Shown here: in pieces, positions 61,833 to 64,000 of the stretch
Layout of the letters: each line of letters begins with the position of its first letter
Position numbering within the stretch: the stretch's first letter is position 1
Assembly: GCA_016858145.1 (NCBI GenBank)
Contig: JAEHOE010000044.1
Span: forward strand, 188,501-252,500
From: Edaphochlamys debaryana
Taxonomy: Eukaryota > Chlorophyta > Chlorophyceae > Chlamydomonadales
Reading direction: 5' to 3'
Length of the DNA stretch: 64,000 bases
Translations under genes and position numbers: made by a program
The notes under the pieces: model-generated
The model's database searches: none
The model's input: the letters and a program-made list of their open reading frames with translations, nothing else
What the model was told of the DNA's origin: nothing

Positions 61833-64000
61833 ATGTCGAATCGTGTGGCCCCAAGTACGTCGGGTTTGGGGCCCGCGGCCATGCCCTTGCCGAGTTTCCA
61901 GCGCTCTGCCCGCAGCTCGTTGGTGGGCCTCGCGCGCAAGCATCAACCTCTAGTCCTGACAAAGCCCTCGCTGCTGTGCCCGCAGTGCCGGACGGGCACC
62001 TGGCTTCCGGAGCGGCCTCCAGCAGTGGGGCAGGGCTAGGGCCGCTGCCTCCTCTGGCCCTGGCGGGCCGTGGCCCCCCGCTCGCCCCCCTCGGCGCCCC
62101 CCCGGCCGCCCCCCCCGGCGGCCCCCCCGCCGCCGGCTCGCTCCCGCCCCTCCAGGCCTCCACCTCCTCAAAGAACGTGGCCCCGCCGCCGCCCCTGGGC
62201 GCCCACGGCCTGCCTCCCCAGGCGGACGATGCAGCCCGTCAGGCCGCAGACATTTCGTCCATGGTCAGCCCCAAGCCAGCAGACCCCAACCAGCCCCGGA
62301 CGTCCCACTCGGGGGCAGGGCCGGCGCCAGGCGCCTCTCCGTTCTCCGGGCCAGCCGCCCCGCCCCCGCCCCCGCCCCCGCAGCACGGTGCATCGCTTGC
62401 AGCCACCCCCGCCGCGCCCCCCCGCATGTCCCAAAACGGCGCCAAGCAGCTGCCGGCATTCCCCTCAAAGTCCCCAACGCCCTCTACACCCGGGGTCGCA
62501 CCCGCGCCCGCGCCCGACCCCCCCGGGGTGGTGCCGGGGACGCCGGCCGCCGGCGGGGGCGGTGGAGGCAGGGGTGCGGCGGTGGGGTCCCCCGGCGGCA
62601 GCCCGCACTCAGCTCCGCCTCCTCCGACCGAGCCCCCGCCGCCGGCTGCGGTTGTGGACAAGCCGCCGCCCGACCCCAACGACCTGCGCCCCACGGAGGA
62701 GTACATCCCCTTTGGCTTCGTGGACCTGCGGGGTGGGTTGGGCGGGGGTGGGTGTGTTGGGCGGGGGGTGGGTGGGTTGGGCGGGGGGTGGGTGGGTTGG
62801 GCGGGGGGGGGGGGGGGTTGGGCGGGGGGGGGGCTTGGGCGGGGGGGGGGACTCTCTGGGTGGGGCGTAGAGGGAGGCAAAGGGGACCGATGGGAGGCGG
62901 GCGGGTTGGGGTTGGGGTGTGGGTTGCGTGGCGTGGCGGCTAGATCCCGCATGAGCCGGGGCTGGGGGGTGCTGGGAAGGCGGAGGGGGGTGAGCTCTTG
63001 GCAGGGGCAGGGGCTGTCGGCGGAGGCTGCGGGCGCGGGTGTGGAGGGGGCGGACTGGCTGGCTGTAGGGCGGGCGGTGGCCGTGGCAGGACGGGGATGC
63101 GCGGCGGTGAGAGGCGCTGAGCTTGCGCGGGGTGCCGAGGAAAGGGGGCCGGGCGGGTGGGCGAGGTTGCTCGCCTCCTGTCGGGGTTCGGCCCGGGCGG
63201 GCTGCTGGGAGCCTGGGACTCAGTGCCTTGCCTGGACCTCCACGGGTTCCCTCCCCCGCCCTCCCACCTCACCCTCCTCCCCCCCCAGGCAAGCTGATCG
63301 CGGACCACCCCGCCGCCTTCCGGGCCGAGGGTGCTCAGAAGAAGTTCGAGGAGCTGACCAAGTGGATCTCCATGCGCAACTCGCTCAGGTGTGTGGGGGG
63401 GAGGAGGCCAAGGGAGGAGGGGGAGGGGCAACGGGCAGGGGTTTGGGGCGGGGCCGTCGGGCAGGGTCCTGGCGGAGCGCGCCGCTCCTTGCAGGCGAAG
63501 CCGGGCTCTCCGTCCGTGGCTCCCTCTGGCATCCTCCACACCCCCTCCCCCCTTGCCCCCCTCCCCCCAGGCTGGAGCTGGACTACGGCGACGCCCACGA
63601 GAAGTACGCCCCCCTGGACCCGGACAAGGACACACTGGCCTTCAAGGCGGCGGCGGCGGCGGCGGCGGTGGGGGCGGCGGAGGCCGGGCAGGCGGGGAAG
63701 GGCAAGGAGGGCGCCAGCGTCGCGGGCGGCAAGGAGGCCAGCAGGAGCGGAGGCGCCAGCCCGAGCAAGTGAGGCCCTGGGGGGGGGAGCTGGGCGGGAG
63801 GTGGGAGGGAGAGGACAGAAGTTCGGGGGGCGAAGGTGGAGGGAAGGGGAGTGAGGCGGGGGCGCCGCGGTATCACTCACCACCTGCATCCTCCCCTCCC
63901 TTCAGCTGCCCCTCCCCCCCTCCTCCTCCCTCTCCCCCCTTCCTTTCCTCCCCCTCCGCCCCCTTCTCTCCTTCCGCTCTCCAGTTTGTACGACCAACAC
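61833..64000 (+). CDS. Partial gene, possible DUF3754/TMEM143-like protein
   Basis: Exons 61833-61854, 61986-62732, 63289-63388, 63571-63768, then probably 63985-64000, running off the window. The first exon is only 22 coding bases and rests on phase and a GTACGT donor. Residues up to about 235 are Pro/Ala-rich low complexity. The ordered part reads RPTEEYIPFGFVDLRG, then KLIADHPAAFR...KKFEELTKWISMRNSLR, then LDYGDAHEKYAPLDPDKDTL. The YxPFxx start and the YAPLDPDKDT end recall DUF3754 (TMEM143-like) membrane proteins, a remote match I cannot test here. A TGA at 63770-63772 could end the gene at 356 residues. However AA|GTGAGG at 63769 is a good donor, and CTCCAG before 63985 is an acceptor in matching phase that continues as Leu-Tyr-Asp-Gln-His. 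I favour continuation. Confidence 0.55.

Overview
The window is nuclear DNA of a green alga, most likely a chlorophycean (Chlamydomonadales or Sphaeropleales). Evidence: very high GC, dense short introns, proteins full of Ala/Gly/Pro low complexity, a gametolysin-type M11 metalloprotease with a hydroxyproline-rich-glycoprotein-like tail, a plastid copper ATPase, a TKL kinase of the algal type and a Dualen-type LINE. The species cannot be named from sequence alone. Genes were modelled by hand. Each predicted exon chain keeps phase across every junction, which is the main internal check.

Layout: 1-2548 no gene; 2549-9249 (-) TKL protein kinase in 13 exons; 9250-10794 no gene; 10795-23580 (+) a decayed retroelement whose reverse transcriptase gene is split by a 9.6-kb LINE (13114-22698, -) flanked by a perfect 13-bp target-site duplication; 23581-26482 no gene, with a second copy of a 70-bp repeat that also sits at the 5' side of the retroelement; 26483-31757 (-) a large nuclear-looking protein with an HRDC domain and a C-terminal J domain; 33572-37979 (+) a 16-exon alpha/beta hydrolase; 40129-45998 (-) a 1634-residue low-complexity protein of unknown function; 46685-54150 (+) a PAA2/HMA8-type copper P1B-ATPase in 17 exons; 55248-60957 (+) an M11 metalloprotease with the rare QExxH metal site; 61833 to the window end (+) a partial gene that probably continues past the edge.

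The LINE is the richest element. It carries a Josephin-like cysteine protease ORF, then an APE endonuclease, reverse transcriptase, a linker with a PIP-box-like motif and a split chromodomain-like segment, RNase H, a zinc knuckle and a C-terminal restriction-like endonuclease. That is the architecture of Dualen elements, with possible extra modules. It is probably 5'-truncated and has two frame breaks.

Two neighbours may be linked by copper: the copper ATPase and, about 1.1 kb downstream on the same strand, a QExxH metalloprotease of the type known in Volvox to prefer copper. Three GTAC cores lie just upstream of the protease start. Across the window most introns begin GTGGGGG and end in a C-run before AG, so their two ends are complementary. 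At least five introns appear to use a GC donor.
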